A model generated the notes under the pieces. That model made no database searches, was not told the origin of the DNA, and saw nothing but the letters and a program-made list of their open reading frames with translations. From NCBI RefSeq assembly GCF_000204055.1, contig NW_006768773.1:961879-1025878 (forward strand): a stretch of DNA of 64,000 nucleotides, in the 5' to 3' direction. Both the position numbers and the translations under genes were made by a program. Numbering within the stretch: position 1 is the first letter of the stretch; every line of letters begins with the position of its first letter. Positions 10,950 through 20,598 of this stretch are shown here, in pieces. This DNA comes from Melampsora larici-populina 98AG31. Its lineage: Eukaryota; Basidiomycota; Pucciniomycetes; Pucciniales; Melampsoraceae.

Positions 10950-12080
10950 CTACTCTTCTATTCGTATTGACTTCAACAGCTTAATCGTATCTTTCAGTTC
11001 TCTGTCACTAAACTTCCTCAGGTAGATCATATATGCATCCGAGGCCCACCGGCCATTAAGCTTTATTCGTTCTCTCGATGCTCCCAGATTCCATCGTAAG
11101 GACGCTCCTCCGATCCTGAAAGAGTGGCCGTACAGAGATTCTCTCCCTGAAGGTTTATTTTCGTTCCACAGTTCTCTCAGTCTCGATATCACTACCCTCT
11201 TCTTGTATCCATACAACTCTCCGTCAATCGCGAAGCCAAACACCGGATCTGTGGGTCTCTTTGGCCGAAAATCGTACAGCAACTTGAGGACTCTAACTGG
11301 GTCGAGCATAGATTTCTGTCGAACTAATTGTATCTTCTGTATCTCCCCAGGTCTCGCTGTTTTCGCTTCGTGGATGTCGATGGTTACAATCGAAAGGTCT
11401 GGCGCCCATCTCACGTCTCTCCATTGTGGAATTCGCCGTTTCGGATCGTCCGTGACCAACTCTCCCAATTGCGCGGTCCCCCAAAACACTACCAGAGCGA
11501 TGGCCAACAGTACTAAGTCTTTCTCGTCTTGGGGTGACAAAACCTTCACCAACGTTAGGAGGTCGGATACTAGGACTGGCGGGCGGCGTCTTTGAGATAG
11601 AGCAAGGTCGGACTCCACTTTAAGAGAAGCTTTCAAGAGTAGGTTGACTGATTCGTTGACTTTGTTGGGGTAGTCTCTCCTGTGAAACTTATGCCAAGCT
11701 TTCACTCCTGCTATGTATGACTTTAAAGTGGTCGCCTTAACCGATTCATCGTCTTTTGCCAAACTTTCATTTTTCTTCGAGCCCCATACGACGAAGCGAA
11801 GTAAAACGTCTCCGTCGATCGGCAACAACAGCTTCTTATCTATCTTCTTCAATTCTGCGAATCTCAGCAGCTTTACGACCCCTGAGTTGTAGTGACGTAG
11901 CGTTCCGTCCCTCCATGCACCTCTGAGGAAATGACGTTGGATTTCATCTACTCCTGAGCGATCTACCCCAAGTGCGTCCTTTTTAAAGGCCCCGAACGGT
12001 TTTGTAATCTTCTCTAAGCTAAGTGTCTTTTGGTCTTGATCGTCTTTAGAGTGCGATTTCTTGTTGATCGATCGCCCCAT
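10950..12080 (-). CDS. DIRS-type tyrosine recombinase (probably inactive)
   Basis: Would integrate the circular cDNA by site-specific recombination. The 376 residues contain an N-terminal helical SAM-like part (about 45-150, with TTLKSYIAGVKAWHKFHRR) and a catalytic part. Box II reads GHSFRIGGASLRW, with His319 and Arg322, then GRWASDAYMIYLR with the probable nucleophile Tyr353. Box I reads FWGTAQLGELV, where the family has Arg just before the Leu-Gly-Glu; here residue 204 is Gln. Loss of this catalytic Arg should abolish strand cleavage. The start overlaps the end of the RNase H frame by 35 nt, typical of tightly packed DIRS ORFs. The recombinase identity is firm; inactivity is inferred. Confidence 0.85.
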   Translation of the reverse strand: MGRSINKKSHSKDDQDQKTLSLEKITKPFGAFKKDALGVDRSGVDEIQRHFLRGAWRDGTLRHYNSGVVKLLRFAELKKIDKKLLLPIDGDVLLRFVVWGSKKNESLAKDDESVKATTLKSYIAGVKAWHKFHRRDYPNKVNESVNLLLKASLKVESDLALSQRRRPPVLVSDLLTLVKVLSPQDEKDLVLLAIALVVFWGTAQLGELVTDDPKRRIPQWRDVRWAPDLSIVTIDIHEAKTARPGEIQKIQLVRQKSMLDPVRVLKLLYDFRPKRPTDPVFGFAIDGELYGYKKRVVISRLRELWNENKPSGRESLYGHSFRIGGASLRWNLGASRERIKLNGRWASDAYMIYLRKFSDRELKDTIKLLKSIRIEE

Positions 12081-14020
12081 CTTGGACTTCGATGAAGGGG
12101 GGGGTTATCTGCGTTATGAACGGTCTTAGGTCCTCCGGCACATCGACCAGAACCTCGTTGAACCAAAACAAGTCTCCTACTTTCCCCCTCGACAGATCGT
12201 CGGCTTTGTTATTTTTTGATGAAACACGTTTCTGTTTCACGTTACAGCTCAAGTAAGTCAGCAGTCGCTGTATTCGCTTCCACTCGTCATTGACATCTCT
12301 GTCTTTTGATTTCCTTTTCTTGATTGCGTTTTCAGTCGTGGTGTTGTCCGTGTGGACGACAAACCTTCTTCCTTTCACATTTAGGATCTTGTTCAGAACC
12401 AGCAGGCCGAGGCGAATCGCCACGGTTTCTGCCCATGTGATTCTCCTTTTCCCGACACCTACAGCGCGTCCCTTTGTCTCCCAGTCTGGGACAAATTTAA
12501 AACAAGCCCAGCTCGCGCCGATCAGCACTCCAATCCTGAAAAGGAACCACCAGCCCGAATGTGCGGCACATGAGAGTCAGTTACAGAGGATACGGAGAAT
12601 GCGGTCTAGACCTGTAACACTCGTAGGACACTTACCCATATGATGAGGCGGCGTCCCCTACCCAACCCACTTCCTCTGGAGTCGGATTGGGTGCTATTGG
12701 GCACGAGTCAAACGAGGTGAGGCATTTATCCCACTCTACCAGGTCTTCCAACACGTCCGCCGGGGCTTTCCTTAGAGCGTGCCCGTTTTTCCATTGCTTT
12801 TTCCATCTATGCAAGGAGCTCAGGTAAGCCGCCATGTGAGGAACTATGTACACAGTGTGTACCAATCTCCCAACAAAAGTATCCACTTGTGACAGTTTCC
12901 ATACCGAACTCTCTACTAAGAATTCCTTTACTTGTGTTCTCCGCTGATGAAGTTTCTCTGTCGGTAGCCTAACGGTGTGTTTTGCTCCATTCCATACGAA
13001 CCCCAAGAAACGTTGTTCCTCCTTGAAGTCACGGTTCTTCTTCGGGTTCGTCTTGACGCCCATTGATTGACTCAAGATTTCTACGTCCCTCAGAGCGTAT
13101 CTGTGACCCGGCCTTCGGAGGAGTAAGTTGTCGTCCACCCAACGAAAGATCACTGGGAAGCCTAATTTCTTCTTCACGATCCATTTCCAAGTTTCTGCTG
13201 GGGCGCCAAAGACTCCACAGCTGGCCACCCCGCCAAAACCTACAGCTAGGTCCACCCACACTTGTCCTTTGAAGTCGACAATAATCAAGAATCGCTGTTG
13301 GGATGGGTGTACTCCAAGTTGCCTATAGGCCTTGGCCCAATCAACGAGTGCCATCTCCCATTCTCCTGGGTGAGTCGCTAGGAAGTGTGCTACTGTTTTA
13401 GAATCGTCCCATCTAGTTTCATAGTTCATTTTATCCACGAAGGAGTTCACTGACGGTACGTTTGGATCTTTCTTCGGGTATGACAGGTCGTTTATCAGCC
13501 TCAACGTTCCATCGCCATTTATAGCACTTCCCATAGGGTTTGATCGAAAGAAGCCGTACTTTGCGTACACTTCTTCATGCGTATATGGGCCGGCTATCCT
13601 ACCAGCCTTCAGCTCTCGCTCCAGGGTCTGTTCAATCTCACTTTCCACCTCCCTAGCCGACGAATGGTTTTCTGGAGTGTACCAACAAAGATCCCCTAGT
13701 GAATGTTGGGGGATTCCCAAACAGAATCCCTCTCGAAAGCCGTCGAGAATGTAAGGGATGTCATCATGTAAACCTGTCTCCTCCATTAACTCACGCCACT
13801 TCTCTAGAACCATCTCTGTCCGGACCGGGGCTGGCCATAGGCCAACACCTTCCACCTTGAAGATTTGTCTGTCCTTTAAAGGTAAGATTGTCTTCACCTC
13901 ATCTACTACCGAGTCTAATGTGGACGAGTCTGAGTCGCTCTCATCACCCAATCTCTCTCTCTCCATCCCTTCAGGTGTCGCTTCCGCGTTTACTCGTCTC
14001 TTAGCCACCTCGTTACGCAT
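12046..14020 (-). CDS. Reverse transcriptase-RNase H of the DIRS-like element, with an intron
   Basis: Copies the element's RNA into cDNA. Exons 14020-12636 and 12535-12046 join in phase to 624 residues. RT motifs include LRLINDLSYPKKD, motif A ALVDWAKAYRQLGVHP, VGFGGVASCGVFGAP and the catalytic W-V-D-D at residues 294-297. RNase H begins exactly at the exon junction (GDAASSYG joined to IGVLIGASWACF), continues with RITWAETVAIRLGLL and FVVHTDNTTTENA, and ends with NNKADDLSRG. The 100 nt intron has a GTAAGT donor, a TAACTGAC branch-like site and a TTTTCAG acceptor. Without splicing, the frame stops after GDAASSYG, so RT alone would be made. The true start may lie upstream by splicing from the Gag ORF. 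Confidence 0.85.
12536..12635 (-). other. Spliceosomal intron inside the RT-RNase H gene
   Basis: Minus-strand sequence starts GTAAGTGTCC, contains CTGTAACTGACTC about 45 nt before the end and finishes CCTTTTCAG. Removal restores the RNase H first beta strand in frame. A retroelement copied from spliced RNA would lose it, so its presence is notable. Confidence 0.8.
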
Positions 14021-14402
14021 GACGCGCTCTCCAGGTACTTCTTTGGATGCCTTTTGAATGCTGAATCTGCATTACAACCACAATGGGTAGGAGGGGGGGG
14101 TACAGGTGGAGAGCAACGTAAGATTTCCATTTGACTCCAACTTGGCACCCTTGTTATCATCTCAGATCTAGACCAACATCGGGATACAACGAATACAATT
14201 ACGAAGGTAGTGAAACGTACAACATGAACATGGACAGAATTCATAGAAATGGATGAAACCGGGTGAAGATAAAGGACAACCATGGTCGACCCAGGACAAA
14301 AATGAGGCCACGCGGGTTGGGAAAGACATGCAGAGGTCGCAAAGTGAGTGTGTCGTCAGCCTTCCATCCCAGAATGTGAATCTGGAGGAGAAACAGAGGA
14401 GC

Positions 14403-15929
14403 TTACCAGGCCCCGTTCTCTCCATTCTTCTGGCCCTTCGCCCCTTTCTGTCCTCCAGCCTGCTTGCTCGCATGTTGCTGTCCCTGGACGACCCAGTCTT
14501 GACCCGACTGGCTAGACTGCTACTGGTTATAAACCTTCTGGTTTGGATAATAGCCACCATAGCTACTCGTACGTCCCCTGTTACCACCCCGCTTCTTCTT
14601 CTTTCCTTCACCCCTATCCTTCTGATAACCGTCAGACTGAAGCTTTGATGTACTCGCCACAGGGGTGTGGGTGACATGGGGTTGTCCAGTGGCGAAGTCG
14701 TAACCAAACTTCGGTTGGCCCGGGGCGTATGGGTTGCCATTGAACTTCATGTCTCCAGCCGTGTCACAGTCCCACCTGGCCTGTTGTTTGGCCAACTTTG
14801 CTACACCTCTAGGTAGGACGACCCTTTCAATCTTCTTCCCCCGCTTTCCATTCTTCTTGATCTTGTAGATGATACGCAAACGTTTTATAAAGATTACCGC
14901 ACGTACTGCTAGATGATACCTTAGTCCCACCATCCAAGACTTGTATTTCGTCATCAGATGATTCACTATCGCCTTGTGTGACGAAATCCATCCAGCATAC
15001 CCTTTGTGACCATAAATCTCCTCAGCATACCAAGCCTCAAGATCACAAGCCATGACAAAGTCGCCGTAAGTCATTTGTTTTTCCTGATCCCGTTCTGAGA
15101 TTGTTGCATCAACTCCTTTCTTCCATTTCTTAGTACCATCATCAACTGCCGAGTGGTAGGCCGCGATATAAGAACGACGGAAGATGGACAGAGGTACGTA
15201 TTTCTTAAACTTCCTATACGCTCTATCCCAGTTGTCTGGGAGATCCGGGAGGTCTAGGCCTGAGATCGAGTCCATGCCGAAGCCTAACTTCCTCTTCTTC
15301 TTGGATTTCCCTTTCTTCTTTCGAATGGAAGAATCGGAATCGGAAGACGAATCAGATGAGTCTGAGGAGTCGGACGACTCTGAGGAGCTTGACGAGACTT
15401 TCGAGGATTTGGTCTTCCTCCTTCCCTCACAGGACGAGTCTGAGTCTGAGGACGAGTCGGAAGAGGAGTCATTGTCTTCTCCTTCTGAACTAAGAGAGGA
15501 CGAACTCGAATCGGAGCTTGACAAAGGGTCTATCCGTTTCCTCTTCTTCAACTTCTTTTTCAGTGAGTTCATGACCTCTTTCCTCTTTAACTTCTCCTTC
15601 ATCAACTTCCTTCTCCTCTTTTCTTCCCTCTTTGACTCTCTCTCTCTCAGTCTCGCCTCCTTCAAGTCCCTGGCTAACCTCTCTGTCTCGATGGATTTTG
15701 CCTTATCGGCCTCCCTTAGCTCCGATTGGAGAGCTTTCACAGCATCTAGGTCTTCGTGATCGATGGCAAACAGTAGACGGTCCAAAAGGGGACTCGACTT
15801 CCCTGGTTTCGTTCCTCCACGAACTTTCCCGCTGGGTTTGTTCCCTTTGGGCTCGACCTGGATTCCCGGAGGGTCTACCAGGGTTGATGGGGCTTTATCG
15901 TCAAACAAGAGGATGGGGAGAGCCAACAT
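14403..15929 (-). CDS. Gag-like protein of the DIRS-like element, interrupted by an in-frame TAG
   Basis: Probable structural/RNA-binding protein. Residues 1-60 are Pro/Lys-rich and 60-150 are a charged coiled-coil-like stretch rich in Arg/Lys/Glu. Then comes a long Ser/Asp/Glu-rich region, a globular part beginning near GLDLPDLPDNWDRAYRKFKK, and a Gly/Tyr/Gln-rich tail. The frame meets TAG at 14522-14520 (context AAC CAG TAG CAG), giving 469 residues. The same composition (Gln, Ser, Gly, Lys) continues in frame for about 38 codons to TAA at 14405-14403, so the TAG is either a recent CAG-to-TAG mutation or a readthrough site. A GTAAGC donor just before that TAA could splice to the RT frame. 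Gag identity rests on position and composition. Confidence 0.65.
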
Positions 15930-16310
15930 CTATCAGTTACTACTCCAGCCCAAAACCCCCGAATTATGAAACCAGATGGGAGGGGAGTTGTTGAAGAACG
16001 GATATAAAGGGGAGGAAAAGAGAGGCTCTGTAGGTCATTCAACGATCTTCTTCTATCGGAGACCCAAGAGGTAGCACAAGTAAGGCTTATTCTCCTCTTG
16101 ATCGACTCCCAGCTTTCTTCACGGTTCCCAGTGGGACACCCTGATAGGAAATAGGGCGACGATCTTCCTTTACCCCTAACTCGGTTCCTCCTTTGGGGCT
16201 ACGACCAGTACTGGGAGCGCCGAAAGGGGTTCGGGAGCTCGAAAGCTGCTACCGTTGGCGGGGGGGTTGGAGCCCGAATAAGGGCTGCTACTGCTCCCCT
16301 CCCTGGTTAC
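15930..16310 (-). other. Non-coding spacer between ORF0 and Gag
   Basis: About 380 bp of GC-rich DNA with no open frame, ending in a G-run (about 16260-16266). It could hold the Gag promoter or leader of the element. No terminal repeat was recognised. Confidence 0.4.
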
Positions 16311-17007
16311 CTAGCACTCCCAATCTAGAGAGTCTAGAGGGTGTGTGACCGCAAGGTACCTTCCCATAGCTGAGGTTGAAGAAAAAAGATAGAAGACAGG
16401 ATTTGGGAAAGAGGATATCGTATTGCTTACCAAGATCATCTTCGATCAAGTACGAATAGGACTTCTCCAAGTCCACTGAGCTTCCGGTTTCTGACGGTGA
16501 GTCATCAATCGTAACACATTTCCCTTTCCCTTTCCGTTTCTTCGAGTTCCTCTTCTTCCTTAATGATTTCTTCTTCTTCTTCTTCGGGCTTCCGTCACTC
16601 CCCCATTCTTCCGTGCCTGAAGATCCACTATCCCCGACCTTTCCTTCCTCCAACTTTGACCCTCTTACGTTGCCGTCTTGGTCCTCCTCAAATGAACCTT
16701 CATCTACCTCTCCATGAGCCATCGTCTCGCCAGCTTGGCTGTCATCATGGACCAGGAGCTCTTGCTTCTCGCCACTAGCAACCTGGGTCCCGGTGATCTC
16801 GGTGTTTGATCCAGATGGTGGGTCGATTAAAGATACATCCCCCGGAGGTACTCAAGAGTGAGCCCTCTTCGATCTTCCCTCTGCTTGCGTCTTCAGCTTC
16901 TCTGCGTGAGCTCTTTTCTTCTCTTCATCTTGCTTGATCAAATCCATCATTTTCTTTGACTGATACGTGGGTGTTGAGATTGACTTCTTTTTCAGCTGTC
17001 TCCACAT
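16311..17007 (-). pseudogene. Lys/Ser-rich first ORF of the DIRS-like element (in-frame TGA)
   Basis: Two exons (17007-16431 and 16369-16311, intron GTAAGC..CTCAG) give a 212-codon frame. It starts MWRQLKKKSISTPTYQSKK, has a charged helix (LIKQDEEKKRAHAEKLKTQ), an acidic middle and a Lys cluster (PKKKKKKSLRKKRNSKKRK), and ends SLDWEC. Codon 52 (16854-16852) is TGA, with frame and composition continuing on both sides. CGA to TGA in a TCG context would explain it. I do not recognise the protein; it could be a second Gag-like product, or a host gene fragment beside the element. It lies at the GC-content boundary. Confidence 0.5.
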
Positions 17008-19216
17008 TCACAAGTTATTGAAACTGTCAGTTGTCGGATTTATTTTGAAGAAATAGTATGTTGATTGAAGTAGTTCGAAGAAAAAGAGGATTTAATATTC
17101 TGCAAAGTATTTTTACGAGTTTTCTATAACAGGAGTTCTGTCAGAAAAAGAGCAACTTGCTAATGCAGTTTGAGAGCAGATGAGGAAGGGGTTTGGATGT
17201 GGAAGTGCGGAGAGAAAAAATTTCTTTCCTCAACTTCCAGACCTTCCAAATTCACTTGTGGTAAACTGTCAGGCTTCTCAGCCTCACGTGTCCCACCTGT
17301 GAACCTCATCTGCACCTGTCACTGCCCCTTCCCTTAAGAATGGACTTTTGTGTACATCCACAGGCTCCTGAACACTGGGCAATTGTTGTTCTTTTTTGCC
17401 GTGCTCACAACCTGAGTGGTGAAGGAGGAAGCACACTGTCAGAGAGCCAAAAGACATGTCATTTAGAGTCAAAAAAGAAAATGGTTTCCAAAATTTAAAA
17501 ATAAGTAGAAGAAATCAAGCCAGAGAGCTAGAGTCAAAGTAATAAGAAACAAAAGGAAAAGTTGAAGATCTTGCCAAAAAGTAAAAAACATTGAAGAAAA
17601 ACACCTCTGAGAGAATGTGATAATCATTACCAATCACATTGTTCTGGGACTCCACAAAGCAAAGAGCAGAATGAGACAAAATATAGATGGTAAGGATTTT
17701 GATGATCAACAAGCAGAACATTTGATCAAATATAGCCAATGCGTTGTTTGTGCCAACCTTGTAGCATAATGGGGTTTTGTAAATTGACTTAGGGTGTGTT
17801 TCCTTGAGCAAATTCTGATCAGAATTCACAAGATTTATATTACAAATTCCAAAAATCAAACAAGGTGGTCAGAACATGGAGTTTAAGTATGTCAGATGTC
17901 ACTTTAGATCAGAATGATAAGTTTCATGACATGATGAAAATTTCTGCCATTGCGGTGAACTCTCAAGTTCTGAAATGTTGACCAGTATCCAAGGCACATC
18001 ACAGTTAATGGATCTGTGTTTCAAATTTGTTGCGCCCTCAAATTTGTTGCAGCCCTGAAATTGGTATTGCAGATGTTCCATAACACAATCAAAAAGGTAT
18101 AGTGATCATTGTGCAAGAATCAATGTATTGCTGCTGATTGAATCCTCTCCATGTTTACCTCTGACCACAAATTTTTCCACACATTAATTCCTAGTACGTG
18201 ATTATAGCTCAGCCTGGGTCTCTAGATACTGGGTAAGTTTCCAGATCTAGTTTGAATAATCCTTACAAAATTACCACTTTGATTCAATGAACCTGAGCCA
18301 ATCAAGAGTAGATAAAAAGGTTGAATGTGATGAACCTGAACAGTGAATACGCTGAGAGCCTTTTTCAAAACCCAAAATTATAATCCAACAAAAAAATCTT
18401 CAGCCAATTGAGAACTAATTTCTTTTACCAAAGTAAGATCTTTGAACTCATCACTTATCATTTTTTTCATCACCACGCAACTTGATCAATCTTGAAAAAA
18501 TCTTCAGAGTGTTGATCTACAACAGAAAGACGTGATCAACAATTGGTTTCTCAAACAAATTCTTAAGGATTTGAACGGGATCGAACTTCCAAAGAAATGA
18601 AGTTCTACTTTTCCACTTGAAAGTGATGTTCCTGCTTTTCTTGATTGGTTCTGTTGTGAACTTCATCCATCTATTTTCACCTTTGGATATTTATTTAGTG
18701 GATTTTGAACTTCTTCAGTCTAATCATAACACATTTCATTTCTTTTTTTCTATGGATTTTAGTTTATGTATTGTCCTGAGAATTTCTTTTGAATTTTCTA
18801 AAGTGTGTGTATCACTTTTGTTTTCACTCGAAACTTCATGACTGAAACTTAAATTAAAAACATATTTTGGTATTTTTCATCAATCAAACTTTATTGAAAT
18901 TTATATATTGAGATTATGGATGATTATCTTTAAAACTTACTCAAATTTCTTTCACCTGTCAATGAATTTTTCGACTTGGCACAAGGGACTTGGAGCGAGG
19001 TCTTATCATAATAATGAGAATGCAAATGAGATTATTGAGAGAGGCATACAGCCACATTAATTGTTATTCTTTAGGTATCACAAACTAACAAAAGAAAGTG
19101 TACAAGAGGTAGACCACAAGGTAGGAATACCAGAAAGATGATTTAAACCAAAAAACAGAAAACAGAACCTCTGCAAAAGGGAACACAAATATCAATCTGA
19201 ACGAAATATTTAGACT
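17008..19216. other. Intergenic region, no supported gene
   Basis: AT-rich, with only short open frames (for example 17515-17859 on minus and 18617-18841 on plus) that are hydrophobic, low-complexity and unspliced. At 17788-17830 a sequence resembling one end of the 145 bp Harbinger-like MITEs (TTAGGGTGTGTTTCCTTGAG) occurs without its partner end. Confidence 0.4.
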
Positions 19217-20598
19217 CTAAATCAAACCAAGAAGACCGCCATCAAGAAGACCGCCCACAGCGGCACCAAGATTGGCAACGAGGAGACCGACACCTTGTAA
19301 GAGCGCACCAAGGCCGTGGAAGAGAGGCTCAAGGATTACAAGGAGGACATGGAGTAAGGTACCAAGGAGACCAAGTGGTCGGAAGCAGGGGCCAGGTACT
19401 GGAACTGGGAAACCGCCAGGTACTGGAACTGGGACACCGCCAGGTACTGGAACTGGGCCTCCGGGGAATACACCTGGGCCTCCGGGGAACACACCAGGAC
19501 CTCCGGGGAACACACCAGGACCTCCGGGGAACACACCAGGACCTCTGGGGAACACACCAGGACCTCCGGGGAACACACCAGGACCTCCGGGGAACACACC
19601 AGGACCTCCGGGGAACACACCAGGAACTCCGTGGATCCAGCTATCAACTGGGAAGCCAAGAGGTGACCAGAGTTGAGGATTGAAGTTACAGGCCACACCA
19701 ATGATTGATTGCACCAAAACAGATAGAACAGCAAAGGAGGCTAATGTAGGAAAAAAGTAAGTTATAATCCGACCTTAGCTCACGTGGGTCAAGGAGGAAA
19801 ACAGGACGGGTACTGACATTGGAAGGCAGCAATAGTACCAGCACATTGAGTGGTGATAATTGTGATCATACTTTGTATTTGGATGATCATCGGGGCAAAA
19901 GTGGAGATGAACTAGAAATGAGATAGGTTAGCAAACAACTGCACTCCCGAAAGCGAAATGGAAGGAAAACATACCACTTGAGGGTTTCCTTGGAAGGAAC
20001 ATCCGCCTTGTAAGGTGGAGAACAGAGTTGAAAGACTGGTCACCATGATTTGGAACTGAAGTAAGATGCTTTGGGGGTCTAGGCCACCGTTCCAGATGTT
20101 GACGGTGTTGGAGGTGATCACAGTGTAGCTTTGAACGGTTGAAAAGAAGGTGTTCATTGGGGGTAGACCTCCGCCGCCGTGGAAGACGACCGGGGCATTC
20201 CAGCATGAAGTGGGCCCAGGGATAGGAAGACCACCACCACAGCCGCCACCAAAGCACTTCATCTTGAGATCGTCTCTACAAAAGTATAAGTGATAGTCAG
20301 AGACATCGCTCTACTGGGCTAGAAGGATTCAGACTTACTTGTGGCCTGCCTGTTCTTCACTGCGAACGCTCAACCGAGCAACTGTTTCGGTTCTTGCCCT
20401 GAAGATAGACAAAGTCAGCATCAACTCATGAAACGGAATCCGAATGCATGGCTTACAAATGATGCGAACCGGCAGCAGCGGAGGCTAAGAACGATGCAAA
20501 CACGATGAGACCTCAGTTTTGCTCGAAAGAGAGTGCAGACGATAACCAAGGAACTCACCAGCAAGCACAAAGCCAAGGTAAGCAAAGGAGATATGCAT
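19217..20598 (-). CDS. Secreted Gly/Pro-rich heptad-repeat protein, unknown function
   Basis: Six exons (20598-20559, 20484-20457, 20398-20339, 20275-19975, 19911-19818, 19740-19217) join in phase to 348 residues; every junction is GT..AG. It begins with a signal peptide, MHISFAYLGFVLAASAAAG. Then comes a polar stretch, a Cys/Gly motif KCFGGGCGGGLPIPGP, and a hydrophobic Thr/Ile-rich region with several Cys (about 55-185). Next are about eight copies of PGVFPGG, three of a PVPVPGG-like unit, and a hydrophobic Leu/Gly C-terminus ending LLDGGLLGLI. No family is recognised. The signal peptide, repeats and hydrophobic tail suit a cell-wall, surface-coat or secreted structural protein; an effector role is possible but unsupported. 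The repeat number is likely to vary. Confidence 0.75.
19437..19640. repeat. 21 bp coding minisatellite
   Basis: Tandem 21 bp units, plus-strand core GGACCTCCGGGGAACACACC, eight to nine copies with single-base changes (for example CTCTGGGG near 19543). Each encodes one PGVFPGG heptad on the minus strand. To its left an 18-21 bp variant unit encodes the PVPVPGG repeats. Confidence 0.9.

Larger units (their letters stand above)
10225..17007 (-). mobile_element. DIRS-like tyrosine-recombinase retrotransposon
   Basis: The block is clearly GC-richer than its surroundings. On the minus strand it carries, in transcription order, a Lys/Ser-rich ORF, a Gag-like ORF, RT plus RNase H, and a tyrosine recombinase. 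RT joined to a tyrosine recombinase instead of a DDE integrase or endonuclease defines the DIRS/Ngaro order (established knowledge). I saw no methyltransferase domain. The ends are set by composition change, not by identified terminal repeats, so the limits may be off by some hundred bases. The left non-coding part (10225-10949) holds a short tandem (CAGATCTACACT twice near 10780). The copy appears defective. Confidence 0.8.

Noticed and set aside
14168..14740. Long minus-strand frame with basic composition overlapping the Gag 3' end
   Set aside because: It is a shadow of the Gag frame and of the proposed intron; no domain, and its codons cross sequence with clear splice signals.
15184..15759. 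Plus-strand Ser/Glu/Phe-rich ORF
   Set aside because: Exact antisense of the Ser/Asp/Lys-rich part of Gag; low-complexity codons read open on both strands.
17788..17900. Third Harbinger-like MITE
   Set aside because: Only one end resembles the family; the partner inverted end is not present within 200 bp, so it is mentioned as a possible remnant only.
18617..18841. Small secreted protein
   Set aside because: Hydrophobic from start to end, no cleavage-like site or cysteine pattern, in AT-rich DNA where such frames arise by chance.
19272..19683. Plus-strand repeat ORFs (PGNTPGPP and GTHQDLR types)
   Set aside because: Antisense of the PGVFPGG repeats; the minus-strand model has a signal peptide and six in-phase exons.
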